Assembly: GCF_023721815.1 (NCBI RefSeq)
Contig: NZ_JAMDLI010000007.1
Span: 124,001 to 188,000, forward strand
Reading direction: 5' to 3'
Source of the DNA: Pleomorphomonas sp. JP5
Lineage (GTDB): Bacteria; Pseudomonadota; Alphaproteobacteria; Rhizobiales; Pleomorphomonadaceae
Length of the DNA: 64,000 bases
The notes beneath the pieces were generated by a model. That model did not search any database and was not told where the DNA came from. It was given only the letters and a program-made list of their open reading frames with translations. Every line of letters starts with the position of its first letter. Position 1 is the stretch's first letter. This document shows, piece after piece, positions 8,537 to 16,033 of the stretch. The position numbers and the translations under genes were made by a program.

Positions 8537-9325
8537 TCAACCTCCCTGCACGACCATGCGCCGGCAGGCGGCGCGCCACAACAGCGTCAGCAGCCCGGCC
8601 GAGGCCACCGCCCAGCCAAGGCCGTAGAGAAGGGTGACGAGGCTCTCAGTGAGATCGAGCTGGCCGAGATAGATCGCCAGCGGGTAGAAGGCGATCCAGG
8701 CAAACGGCAGATGATGGACGGCGTTCGCCACCGCGTCCGGGTAGAACCACAGGGGAACCAGCCCGCCCGAGAACAGCGCCAGCGTGCCGCGCAGGAACCA
8801 GTCCAGCGCCAGCGTGTCCATCACCCAGAAACCGATCGTCGCCACGGCGGTGGCGAGGGTGAACAGCAGGAACAGCGACAGCGCCACCGACAGGGCGAAC
8901 AGCACCGCATGGCCGACGCTGGCCGGCGGCTGAAAGCCGTAGACGGCGCCCATGACGACGGCGACCGGCAGCCCGATCAACAGCGTTTCGTGGGCGCGCC
9001 CACCGAGCAGCCGGGCCATCAGCGACACCGGATAGCTCGCCGGCCGCATCAGGTGGCTGACGACGTTGCCGCTGCGGATGTCCGCCCCCATCTCGCGCAC
9101 CAGCTGGCTCGCCTCCCAGGTAGAGAACACCGTGGCGCCGAGGATGGCATAGGTCACCATCTGCGGCAGGCTGACGTCGGCCGACCCCGTGCCGTGCAGG
9201 AACACCGACTGCCAGATCGAGACGCGGGCGACGACGTTCAGCACGCCGCTGAGCAGCAGGAACCAGAACTGGGCGCGAAAGCTGGCTTCGGTGCGAAAAC
9301 CGGCGACGGCGAGCGCGAGATACAT
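8537..9325 (-). CDS. ABC-2 type exporter permease
   Basis: This is a 262-residue membrane protein (MYLALAVAGFRTEASFRAQFWFLLLSGVLNVVARVSIW...) with about six transmembrane segments, the first permease of the exporter. The segment EASQLVREMGADIRSGNVVSHLMRPASYP is the conserved cytoplasmic loop of this permease family and is matched in the partner by RGMEELVRLGTYDTLMVRPVSP. It lies 3 bp downstream of the ATPase gene and 3 bp upstream of the second permease gene. Confidence 0.83.
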   Translation of the reverse strand: MYLALAVAGFRTEASFRAQFWFLLLSGVLNVVARVSIWQSVFLHGTGSADVSLPQMVTYAILGATVFSTWEASQLVREMGADIRSGNVVSHLMRPASYPVSLMARLLGGRAHETLLIGLPVAVVMGAVYGFQPPASVGHAVLFALSVALSLFLLFTLATAVATIGFWVMDTLALDWFLRGTLALFSGGLVPLWFYPDAVANAVHHLPFAWIAFYPLAIYLGQLDLTESLVTLLYGLGWAVASAGLLTLLWRAACRRMVVQGG

Positions 9326-9328
9326 GGC

Positions 9329-10351
9329 CTACCCCGCCCGCTTCGATGGCGTGGCCGTCGCGGCCCGCCGCTCGCGCGACTGGTAATAGGTGCGGATCAC
9401 CTCCTCGATGTCCGGCTCGTGCAGATGCACGTCGACCAGTTCGGCGTCGGACTTCAGCGCCGCGATGATGTCGACCAGCGAGCGCTTGTCGTCGCTCATC
9501 AGGAAGGTGCGGATCACGCCCTCGCCACCGGCAGGTTCGGCGCCGGCCAGCATCACCGTCGCCGGTTCGCTGGCGAACTCCAGCGTCAGCTTCCTGCGCG
9601 CGCCGAATGAGGCGTTGAGGTTGGCGAGCGGACCGTCGAACAGCAGCTTGCCGTCATCGACCATGACCAGCCGCGGGCAGATTTCCTCGATGTCCCGGAG
9701 GTCGTGGGTGGTGAGCATGATGGTGGTGCCGCGCTCGCGGTTGACCCTCGAAATGAGCTTGCGCACCACGTCCTTGGCGACCACGTCGAGGCCGATGGTC
9801 GGCTCGTCGAGGAACAGGATCTTCGGCTCGTGCAGCAGCGTCATGGCGATCTCGCCGCGCATCCGCTGGCCGAGGCTGAGCTGGCGCACCGGCCGTTCGA
9901 GAAACGGCGCGATCTGCAACATGTCCACGAGGTCCGCCCGCGCCCGCTCGAAACGGCCCCTCTCGATCCGGTAGATGCGCCGGTGCAGCTCGAAGCTCTC
10001 GAACAGCGGCAGGTCCCACCACAGCTGGCTGCGCTGGCCGAACACCACGCCGATGTCGCGCGCGTTGACGATGCGCTCCTGGTGCGGCACGCGGCCGAGC
10101 ACGCGGACGGAGCCGGCCGTCGGCACCAGCACGCCGGTCAGCATCTTGATCATCGTCGACTTGCCGGCGCCGTTCGGCCCGAGATAGCCGACCGCCTCGC
10201 CCGCCTCGATGGCAAAGGAAATGCCGTCCACCGCCTTCACGTCGCGGGTGACCGGCTTCAGAAAGTTGCGAAGCCGGCCCGTGAAACCGGACTGCGGCAC
10301 CTTCTGCGCGAACCACTTGGTCGCGCCCTCGGTCTCGATGATGGGGGGCAT
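9329..10351 (-). CDS. ABC exporter ATP-binding protein
   Basis: This is a 340-residue ATPase that powers the two adjoining ABC-2 permeases. Walker A is GPNGAGKST (58-66), the signature is LSLGQRMR (158-165, where most ABC proteins have LSGGQ), Walker B is ILFLDEP (178-184), and the switch histidine is in TTHD. The Q-loop region reads FGQRSQLWWDLP, a mark of this exporter subfamily. A C-terminal extension of about 90 residues follows the nucleotide-binding domain. ATG at 10351 is chosen because the protein proper starts MPPIIETEGA; a longer frame runs upstream without similarity. Confidence 0.9.
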   Translation of the reverse strand: MPPIIETEGATKWFAQKVPQSGFTGRLRNFLKPVTRDVKAVDGISFAIEAGEAVGYLGPNGAGKSTMIKMLTGVLVPTAGSVRVLGRVPHQERIVNARDIGVVFGQRSQLWWDLPLFESFELHRRIYRIERGRFERARADLVDMLQIAPFLERPVRQLSLGQRMRGEIAMTLLHEPKILFLDEPTIGLDVVAKDVVRKLISRVNRERGTTIMLTTHDLRDIEEICPRLVMVDDGKLLFDGPLANLNASFGARRKLTLEFASEPATVMLAGAEPAGGEGVIRTFLMSDDKRSLVDIIAALKSDAELVDVHLHEPDIEEVIRTYYQSRERRAATATPSKRAG

Positions 10352-10437
10352 GTCGGCGAATCCGGAAAAGAGGACTTCAGCACATACACGTATCTGTATG
10401 CCAGTTTTGCGACAGCCGACAAATGATACGCCGGTCG

Positions 10438-11007
10438 CTAGGCCACCACCTTCTCCCGGATCGGGAACAGCAGGTCGAGCTGCAAGTCCTCCATCCGACC
10501 GCCCTTGCGGACGAAATTGGTGAAGTTCAGCGTCTCCTCGAAGCCCTGGCCGGCCGCCGTTTCCGGCGACACCCAGCGCGGGGCGTCCCAGTCGTTGGCG
10601 TATCTGTCGCTGGCATCGACCCAGTCCTTGAGTAACCGCCAGTCCTGGAAGTCCCACGACCGCAGCACATGCGCGGCATAGAGCCCGCCATGGAAGGTCC
10701 GCCGGACCAGCGGCGCCGGCACCGCCATGCCCTCGGGAATGGACACCCAAACCTCATAGACGCGCGACGGCTCGCCGACCTTGGCCTCGCCCTTGGAACA
10801 GTCGAAGCCGAAACTCCGCGCGTCGGGCTTGATCTCCAGCAGCCGACTGTCCGCGACGAACCGCGTGATCGCATCGAGCGCCCTGCCCTCGCAGCCCTCG
10901 CCCGACGCATAGGCGGCGGCCACCGTCATCGGCGGCAGATGGACGATCCGAACGTCCCGATCCTCAAGCTTGGGAAAAACCGCCTCCACGGCATTCAACT
11001 CCCCCAT
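10438..11007 (-). CDS. GyrI-like/effector-binding-domain protein
   Basis: This is a 189-residue protein resembling the GyrI-like small-molecule-binding domain that also forms the C-terminal part of some AraC and MerR regulators. Seen features are DVRIVHLPPMTVAAAYASGEG, the lone FGFDCSK strand, and VYEVWVSIPEGM followed by the glycine GGLYA. It has no DNA-binding domain, so it probably acts as a stand-alone ligand binder. The ATG at 11007 follows a GGGGAGG ribosome site 5 bases away. Confidence 0.65.
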   Translation of the reverse strand: MGELNAVEAVFPKLEDRDVRIVHLPPMTVAAAYASGEGCEGRALDAITRFVADSRLLEIKPDARSFGFDCSKGEAKVGEPSRVYEVWVSIPEGMAVPAPLVRRTFHGGLYAAHVLRSWDFQDWRLLKDWVDASDRYANDWDAPRWVSPETAAGQGFEETLNFTNFVRKGGRMEDLQLDLLFPIREKVVA

Positions 11008-11121
11008 CGCAACCTCCCCTGATGTCATGACCGGATTAGCGCCTGCGTGAATTACCATTACCACGCGCTACCCACGGTTATGTCAGCAGTGAGTTGCCGG
11101 ACCGATGGGATGCCAGGCAGT

Positions 11122-11454
11122 TCAGTGCGGCAGTGGAATTGGCGTTGCTCGCAGTTCGCACCATGTGGAGATGTCGACCGGATCAAACCGCTCGCAGTCG
11201 TTCTCCTTCTCAATATGGAAATATTCCCACGTCGTTTCGGAAAGCGCGTAGTAGCGGGTACGATCGCTCCCTCGGAGCCAGAAACTCCCCGAGCCTGCAG
11301 TGTCAGCGTCGACCTGAAAGGTCCAGATGCTGCTTTCTTCCGGGATGAAATAGCTCCCGTGTCCTTCAAGCAGGCCCCATGCGTTCTGCGGAAGCTTGGT
11401 CGTCAGCGTCAGAACGATCATCATCCCGAGAGCAAGCAGGATTACACGTTTCAC
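11122..11454 (-). CDS. Small secreted or membrane-anchored protein of unknown function
   Basis: This is a 110-residue protein, not recognised. It opens with a basic pair and a hydrophobic stretch (MKRVILLALGMMIVLTLTTKLP) that could be a signal peptide or a membrane anchor. The rest is polar with many aromatic residues and two cysteines (DCERF and TWCEL), which could pair if the protein is exported. Base composition is lower in GC than the neighbours, as is the next gene, which suggests recent arrival of this short stretch. Confidence 0.55.
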   Translation of the reverse strand: MKRVILLALGMMIVLTLTTKLPQNAWGLLEGHGSYFIPEESSIWTFQVDADTAGSGSFWLRGSDRTRYYALSETTWEYFHIEKENDCERFDPVDISTWCELRATPIPLPH

Positions 11455-11629
11455 TCAGGGCCATCCGCGCTTGGACGATTTTCTGAAGGACCTTAGCGTG
11501 TCCGGACGGATTTCATCAAGATGAAGGCGGCCGCGCAAAGGCAAGCGGCGCCCCACTCAAATGGCTATTGGCCACTACAAAAGCCTGTCGAATGACATAT
11601 CTTGGCGGCACAATCTGGAGATGAAATCG

Positions 11630-12007
11630 ATGGAAAGCGCCACCGCCATCATTGCCAATCTTGCCGCCATCGCGACGGCCATTGTCGCGGTGTGGGCATG
11701 GGCTTCATATCTCTTGAAACGCAGGCGACACCGCAAGGCCCTGGAAACATATCTGCAACAGGCTAAGGGAGACCAGGACAGTGGCAGACGAACAGCACTT
11801 CACTTGATGGCTCACCTTGGAATGACCGAGGCCCAAGTCTTGGAGGCCGCATTCGCGAGCAAGCACATCAGATCCACTCCAGGCAGCGATGAGCATGGGC
11901 GTGCTGACGTAATTTTCTTTGAGTACACGACCGGCGATGCCGAAGAGGACATGAGGCTTGAAGGACTGCTCAATCGGAAAGCAACGGGACGACGTCGCGG
12001 GAAATAA
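11630..12007 (+). CDS. Small membrane protein of unknown function
   Basis: This is about 125 residues and not recognised. One N-terminal transmembrane helix (IIANLAAIATAIVAVWAWASYLL) is followed by a basic cytoplasmic segment (KRRRHRKALETYL) and a soluble part with AALHLMAHLGMTEAQVLEAAF-like helices (the sequence reads RTALHLMAHLGMTEAQVLEA), which looks like a small helical or winged-helix unit. The start at 11630 has GGAG nine bases upstream; ATGs at 11621 and 11561 are alternatives. Confidence 0.55.
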   Translation: MESATAIIANLAAIATAIVAVWAWASYLLKRRRHRKALETYLQQAKGDQDSGRRTALHLMAHLGMTEAQVLEAAFASKHIRSTPGSDEHGRADVIFFEYTTGDAEEDMRLEGLLNRKATGRRRGK

Positions 12008-12185
12008 GCAGTGCAAAGCTTCGTTGTCTCATGTCGTTGTCCCACCCATCAGCGTGACGACTTTCTCCGCCACTCCCACGAATGCTCCGGAACAAAAGCC
12101 GGCCTTGGGGGTTGGTAGTGTTCGGTCTGGCGTTGGCGGCCCGCTTCGTCCGCCAGGCCCAACCCCGAACGCGAAGGAGGGCTCG

Positions 12186-12413
12186 ATGGCCAGCGGCAAG
12201 GGCGACAACAAGCATTTCGGCAAGGGAACGCAGGGCAAGGGCGATGGCACCGGCGCCATGACCGAGCTCGACAAGGATCTGGTGGGCGACAACGACATCC
12301 TGTCCAACCGCGACAAGCAGTTGCACCCCAAGGCGCGCGGCCAGGACGGTAACGCCATCAAGACCGACCTGGAGCAGGACCACGCAGCCAATCGCCTGCC
12401 GCCTGAGGAGTGA
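12186..12413 (+). CDS. Small hydrophilic, probably disordered protein
   Basis: This is a 75-residue protein rich in Gly, Lys, Asp and Asn with no hydrophobic core (MASGKGDNKHFGKGTQGKGDGTGAM...). It is preceded by GAAGGAGG at an ideal distance from ATG 12186. The frame is open further upstream but that part has no coding look. The composition suggests an intrinsically disordered, possibly stress-related polypeptide; no family is claimed. Confidence 0.6.
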   Translation: MASGKGDNKHFGKGTQGKGDGTGAMTELDKDLVGDNDILSNRDKQLHPKARGQDGNAIKTDLEQDHAANRLPPEE

Positions 12414-12418
12414 TCCCC

Positions 12419-13084
12419 CTACTTCACCGCCACCCAGATCATGTGCCGCGCGCCGCGCTTCTTGCCGGCGCGCGTCGGCACCTCGGTCACCGTGAAGCCT
12501 ACCTTCTTGAGGCGGCGGGTGAAGGCGGGGTCGGGGGCCGACGACCACATGGTGAAGACGCCGCCGGGCTTCAGCGCCTGCAAGGTCGCGGTGAGGCCGG
12601 CGGTGGAATAGAGCGTGTCGTTGCCCTGCCGCGTCAGGCCCTCCGGGCCGTTGTCGACATCAAGCAGGATGGCGTCCCACGTGCGGGCGGCGGAGCGGAT
12701 CACCACGCCCACGTCCTCCTGGCGGACGATGACGCGCGGGTCCTCGAGGCTGCCGGCGAACACCTCGGCCATCGGCCCCTTGGCCCATTCAACCACCGCA
12801 GGCATCAGCTCGGCCACGGTGACGCGGGCATCTTCGGGAAGCGTGCGGAGCGCGGCGCGCAGCGTGAAGCCCATGCCGAGGCCGCCGATCAGCACCCGCG
12901 GCTCGGGCCGCCCGACCAGCTCGGTCGTCGCCAGCGTCGCCAGCGCCTCCTCCGAACCGGAGAGGCGCGAGTTCATCAGCTCGTTGGTGCCGAGCATGAT
13001 GGAAAATTCAGTGCCGCGCCGCATCAGCCGCAACTCGACGCCGTCTTCGGTGGCAACGGAGCCAAGCTTTACCCAGGGAAGCAT
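12419..13084 (-). CDS. Spermidine-synthase-like (PABPS-fold) methyltransferase-like protein
   Basis: This is a 221-residue Rossmann-fold protein of the polyamine-synthase/SAM-methyltransferase type. The ligand-binding strand and glycine loop is RVLIGGLGMGFTLRAAL, followed by the acidic end of strand 2 (VTVAELMPAVVEWA) and WDAILLDVDNGPEGL, where the usual synthase would have a D-S/A-x-D proton-accepting motif. The short length lacks most of the N-terminal beta domain of true spermidine synthases, so another function is possible. ATG 13084 is chosen; a GTG at 13117 adds 11 residues. Confidence 0.75.
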   Translation of the reverse strand: MLPWVKLGSVATEDGVELRLMRRGTEFSIMLGTNELMNSRLSGSEEALATLATTELVGRPEPRVLIGGLGMGFTLRAALRTLPEDARVTVAELMPAVVEWAKGPMAEVFAGSLEDPRVIVRQEDVGVVIRSAARTWDAILLDVDNGPEGLTRQGNDTLYSTAGLTATLQALKPGGVFTMWSSAPDPAFTRRLKKVGFTVTEVPTRAGKKRGARHMIWVAVK

Positions 13085-13212
13085 GTAGAAACACCCGCTG
13101 TTGAAAGAAGCCGGCACCCTACACGAGGGAAGAGCGGACGGACAGGGTCGGAAATCCGAGTGCCGCCGATGAAAAGTGGCGACCTATATCGGCCGATCGC
13201 TCCATCCTGCCC

Positions 13213-13397
13213 GAGGTCCTCGCCTGCGCAAGGATGACAGCATTATATATAGGGATGACAATCGGTTAGGTGGAGCACTCTTTCATCGCGCCGTCATCCG
13301 CAACGCTTGCCGCTCATGCGGCATCACGCTGTATGGCGCGCACTCCAGCAGTCTCTCCTTTCTATCAAGTTGTCATCCTTGCGCAGGCGAGGACCTC
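13213..13397. repeat. Inverted pair of 26-bp REP-like sequences (copy 2)
   Basis: Bases 13213-13238 and 13372-13397 are perfect inverted copies (26 of 26), 133 bp apart. They match the pair at 1389-1519 at most positions and share its left flank. The whole gap 13085-13496 contains only these repeats and no supported gene; an open frame running through it is an artefact. Confidence 0.8.
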
Positions 13398-13496
13398 GTG
13401 CCGGAAGGGGCGCAACGCCGATATCGGTCTCCCATTGGCCGCTCGCACGGCGACCCCTCCCCCCATGCCGACGCCCGCCCTCCATCTCAAGCGCCC

Positions 13497-14312
13497 CTAA
13501 AACAGCTCGTCCAGCATCAGGTGGAACCGCAGCTTGCGCTCGTCCGGCGTGGCGATGCCGTAGGCGCGGAACAGGCGGCGCTGCATGGCCGGGCCGAACT
13601 CGTCGAGGCAGTTCCAGAGGATGGCGAGGTCCTGGTAGCGGTCGGCGACGCCGGCGCGGCCGACGTCGATCGAGCCGACCACCGCGTGTCTCTCGACGAT
13701 CAGATTGTCGAGCGAGCAATCGCCATGGGCCACCACCGGATCGGCGGCGAACGGCACGAGGCCTTGCAGCCCCTCCCACACCTGTTCGGCCGTCCAGCCG
13801 GCCCGCTCCTCGTCGAAGTCGCCGGCGTCGACGAGGCCGGCGTCGATGCGGGCGCGAGCGATGGCGAGCCGGTGGACGTGGTCGCCGATGAACGGGCAGG
13901 CCGCCACGGGAATGGCGTGCAGGCGGCGAAGAAAGACGGCGAGCGCGTCGACCACGGCCGGGCGGCCGGCGGGGTCGGAGGCGAGCACCTGATAGGCCGT
14001 GCGGCCGGTAATGGCCGTCGTCAGCAGCCACGCCTCGTCGGCCGTGCAGTCGAAGCGGACGAGGCGCGGCACCGGCAAGCGGCCGGCGAGCCAGCGCAGC
14101 CGCGCCATCTCCTCGGCGATGGCGTCGGCCACCGCGTCGCGGCCGTGCTTGAGGTAGAGGTCGGGCGCGCCGGGCTTGCCCGAGAGGCGATAGACGGCGG
14201 CGCCGGCCTCGCCGATGGTGTCACGCGCCCAGGCATAGCCCGCCACGTCAGGCGCCATGCCGGCGGGAACGGCCGGCGCGGCGCAAGGTTCTTCCCGATC
14301 GCTGTCGATCAT
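13497..14312 (-). CDS. APH(3')-like aminoglycoside phosphotransferase
   Basis: This is a 271-residue protein kinase-fold enzyme of the APH(3') class, close to family length. The catalytic loop is VAHGDCSLDN (196-203 for HGDCSLDN, Asp198 the likely base) and the metal site is SIDVGRAGVADRYQDLA (Asp216). The nucleotide lysine is likely Lys55 in LYLKHG. The C-terminus ends LMLDELF, matching the terminal Phe carboxylate that APH(3') enzymes use for aminoglycoside contact. Seeing these contacts makes true kanamycin-type phosphorylation plausible, although no mobile context is present and the gene looks native in composition. Confidence 0.87.
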   Translation of the reverse strand: MIDSDREEPCAAPAVPAGMAPDVAGYAWARDTIGEAGAAVYRLSGKPGAPDLYLKHGRDAVADAIAEEMARLRWLAGRLPVPRLVRFDCTADEAWLLTTAITGRTAYQVLASDPAGRPAVVDALAVFLRRLHAIPVAACPFIGDHVHRLAIARARIDAGLVDAGDFDEERAGWTAEQVWEGLQGLVPFAADPVVAHGDCSLDNLIVERHAVVGSIDVGRAGVADRYQDLAILWNCLDEFGPAMQRRLFRAYGIATPDERKLRFHLMLDELF

Positions 14313-14444
14313 CTCGATTCCAATGGAGGCCCCGAAAGCCGGCGAGATGGACGCACCATCTCCCGGCCCAGGCCCCGAGGTGGCCGATACCGGCCTCTCG
14401 CCTCGTCTTGCGGACGGGCGCGAGCGACCGTCGTCGGGCCCCTC

Positions 14445-14675
14445 TCAGTCCGGCTTGTAACCCGGTTTCTTGTAGAGCGTATCCATCTGCGGCTCGATCT
14501 CCGTCCGGTAGACCGTGCTCACCCAGTCGTCCGAGGGGATGTCCTCGATGGCGACGGAAACGGCGCTGTCCTTGCAGCCGGCGCCGTCCATGATCGCCTT
14601 GGTCACCAGCTCGGCCAGCCGCTGCTTCTGCTCTTCGCTGCGGCCTTCCTTCATTTTGACGACGACGTGCGGCAT
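14445..14675 (-). CDS. 4-oxalocrotonate tautomerase family protein
   Basis: This is a 76-residue protein beginning MPHVVVKMKEGRSEEQKQRL. After loss of Met the N-terminal proline would be the catalytic base of the tautomerase superfamily. The helix EGRSEEQKQRLAELVTKAI and the strand VSVAIEDIPSDDW are typical of 4-OT/YusQ relatives. Substrate unknown. ATG 14675 has AAGGAGAA upstream. Confidence 0.85.
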   Translation of the reverse strand: MPHVVVKMKEGRSEEQKQRLAELVTKAIMDGAGCKDSAVSVAIEDIPSDDWVSTVYRTEIEPQMDTLYKKPGYKPD

Positions 14676-14844
14676 GACATTCTCCTTGGGGACTCGGCAC
14701 AACGGCGCTATCTGTCGCCGCATATTGCCCCGATCGGCCGCGCCATTCCATATGAAAGACCGAGGCACAGAATAGCGGCGTACTCGTCGAGCTCGATCAG
14801 GCGCCCCAGGGACACTTGAACGGCGCGCTCCGTTCCGTCCGCCC

Positions 14845-15903
14845 TCAGGTGCCCCTCTTCGGCGGCACGGTGGATTTGCGCGGGATGAGCGTCGGCGTCA
14901 CTCTGCGAATGCGATCGGCGGCCGACGGCGGGCTCGCCTCCAGAAGGTCGAGCGCCGCGATGGCCACTTGGTCGAAGGGCACGCGCACCGTGGTGAGCGG
15001 CGTCGGCAGCCGGCAGACGATGGGAATGTCGTTGTAGCCGACCAGCGACACGTCCTCGGGCACCGAAAGGCCCATCTGCGTCAGCTTCGACATGGCGCCG
15101 ATGGCGGTGTTGTCGTTGATGGCGAAGATCGCGGTCGGCGGGTTGGCGCCGGTCATCAGCCGTTCGGCCGCCGCGCCTCCGGTGTCGATGTCGAAACTCG
15201 ACGGCGCCACCCAGGCGGGGTCGACGGCTATGTTCGCCTCGGCCATGGCCCGGCGATAGCCCTCCAGGCGCCCGCGCGAACTCGACGCATAGTCGGGGCC
15301 GGCGATGATGCCGATCCGGCGGTGGCCGAGATCGAGGAGATGCCGCGTCGCGAGATAGCCGCCGAAGTCGTCGTCGCCCACCGACGACAGGCTCTTGCCG
15401 TCCGTCCTGAGCGTCAGCACGTAGCTGATGCCACGGTCGGCCAGTTCCTGCGCCATGTCGTCGTCGTCGCGGGTCGTCGACAGCACGAGTCCGTCGACGC
15501 CCTGCCTCATCAGGCGCTCCGCCGCCGCCCGGTCGGCCGCCGGGTCGTCGTTGGTGGTGGCGACGATGGCGAACAGCCCGCGCTTGGCGCAGGCCTGGGC
15601 GACGGCCTCGTAGAGCATGGCCATGACGGTGTCGGTGAGACGCGGCACGATGACGCCGATGGTGCCCGTCTTGCCGCGCCGGAGGCTGGCCGCCGACACG
15701 TCGCGGAAATAGCCGAGATCGGCGGCCACCTGCCGGACGCGCCGCGCCGTGTCGCTGTCCGAGCGCGGCAGCCGCTCGTCGAGAATGCGCGACACCGTGG
15801 ACTTGGACACGCCGGCGACAGCGGCCACGTCGAGAATGGTGACGCGGCCCTGACGCTCCGTCGCCTGATCTTTCGCAACCACGTTCGCCTCGCTTCTCTG
15901 CAA
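14845..15903 (-). CDS. LacI family transcriptional regulator
   Basis: This is a 352-residue repressor. The DNA-binding headpiece and hinge are at about residues 20-75 (VTILDVAAVAGVSKSTVSRILDERL). A sugar-binding-protein-like effector domain follows (TGTIGVIVPRLTDTVMAMLYEAV). It is transcribed away from the aldolase-fold/MFS operon, and a 12-bp palindrome of LacI type lies between them, so it very probably represses that operon in response to a metabolite of the pathway. Confidence 0.92.
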   Translation of the reverse strand: MQRSEANVVAKDQATERQGRVTILDVAAVAGVSKSTVSRILDERLPRSDSDTARRVRQVAADLGYFRDVSAASLRRGKTGTIGVIVPRLTDTVMAMLYEAVAQACAKRGLFAIVATTNDDPAADRAAAERLMRQGVDGLVLSTTRDDDDMAQELADRGISYVLTLRTDGKSLSSVGDDDFGGYLATRHLLDLGHRRIGIIAGPDYASSSRGRLEGYRRAMAEANIAVDPAWVAPSSFDIDTGGAAAERLMTGANPPTAIFAINDNTAIGAMSKLTQMGLSVPEDVSLVGYNDIPIVCRLPTPLTTVRVPFDQVAIAALDLLEASPPSAADRIRRVTPTLIPRKSTVPPKRGT

Positions 15904-15924
15904 TCGTCCCTACACCGATAGCGC

Positions 15925-15966
15925 TTGACAGGGCAGGAGCACAAGTCCTAACTTGGGAACGTTCCC
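15925..15966 (+). promoter_or_regulatory. Promoter and LacI operator of the aldolase/MFS operon
   Basis: TTGACA at 15925-15930 is a good -35 element; about 17 bp later there is a poor -10. GGGAACGTTCCC at 15955-15966 is a perfect 12-bp palindrome with the central CG typical of LacI-family operators, placed where it would block the start region. It is 67 bp upstream of the aldolase start. Confidence 0.7.
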
Positions 15967-16033
15967 GGTAACGATCTTATAGATCGCCCCGCCGGTTCCA
16001 GTTCTCGAAATCGCCCGCTCAGGGAGGAAGATA

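Noticed and set aside
8093-9610. 505-codon open frame on the plus strand opposite the ABC permease genes
   Set aside because: It lies antisense to two recognisable permeases, is full of Arg/His/Gln low-complexity sequence and matches no family; a GC-driven shadow frame.
10352-10750. Upstream extension of the ABC ATPase frame
   Set aside because: It overlaps the GyrI-like gene and shows no ABC similarity; the family start MPPIIE at 10351 fits.
13176-14819. 547-codon plus-strand frame over the APH(3')-like and tautomerase genes
   Set aside because: Antisense to two recognised genes and running through the REP-like repeats; no domain.
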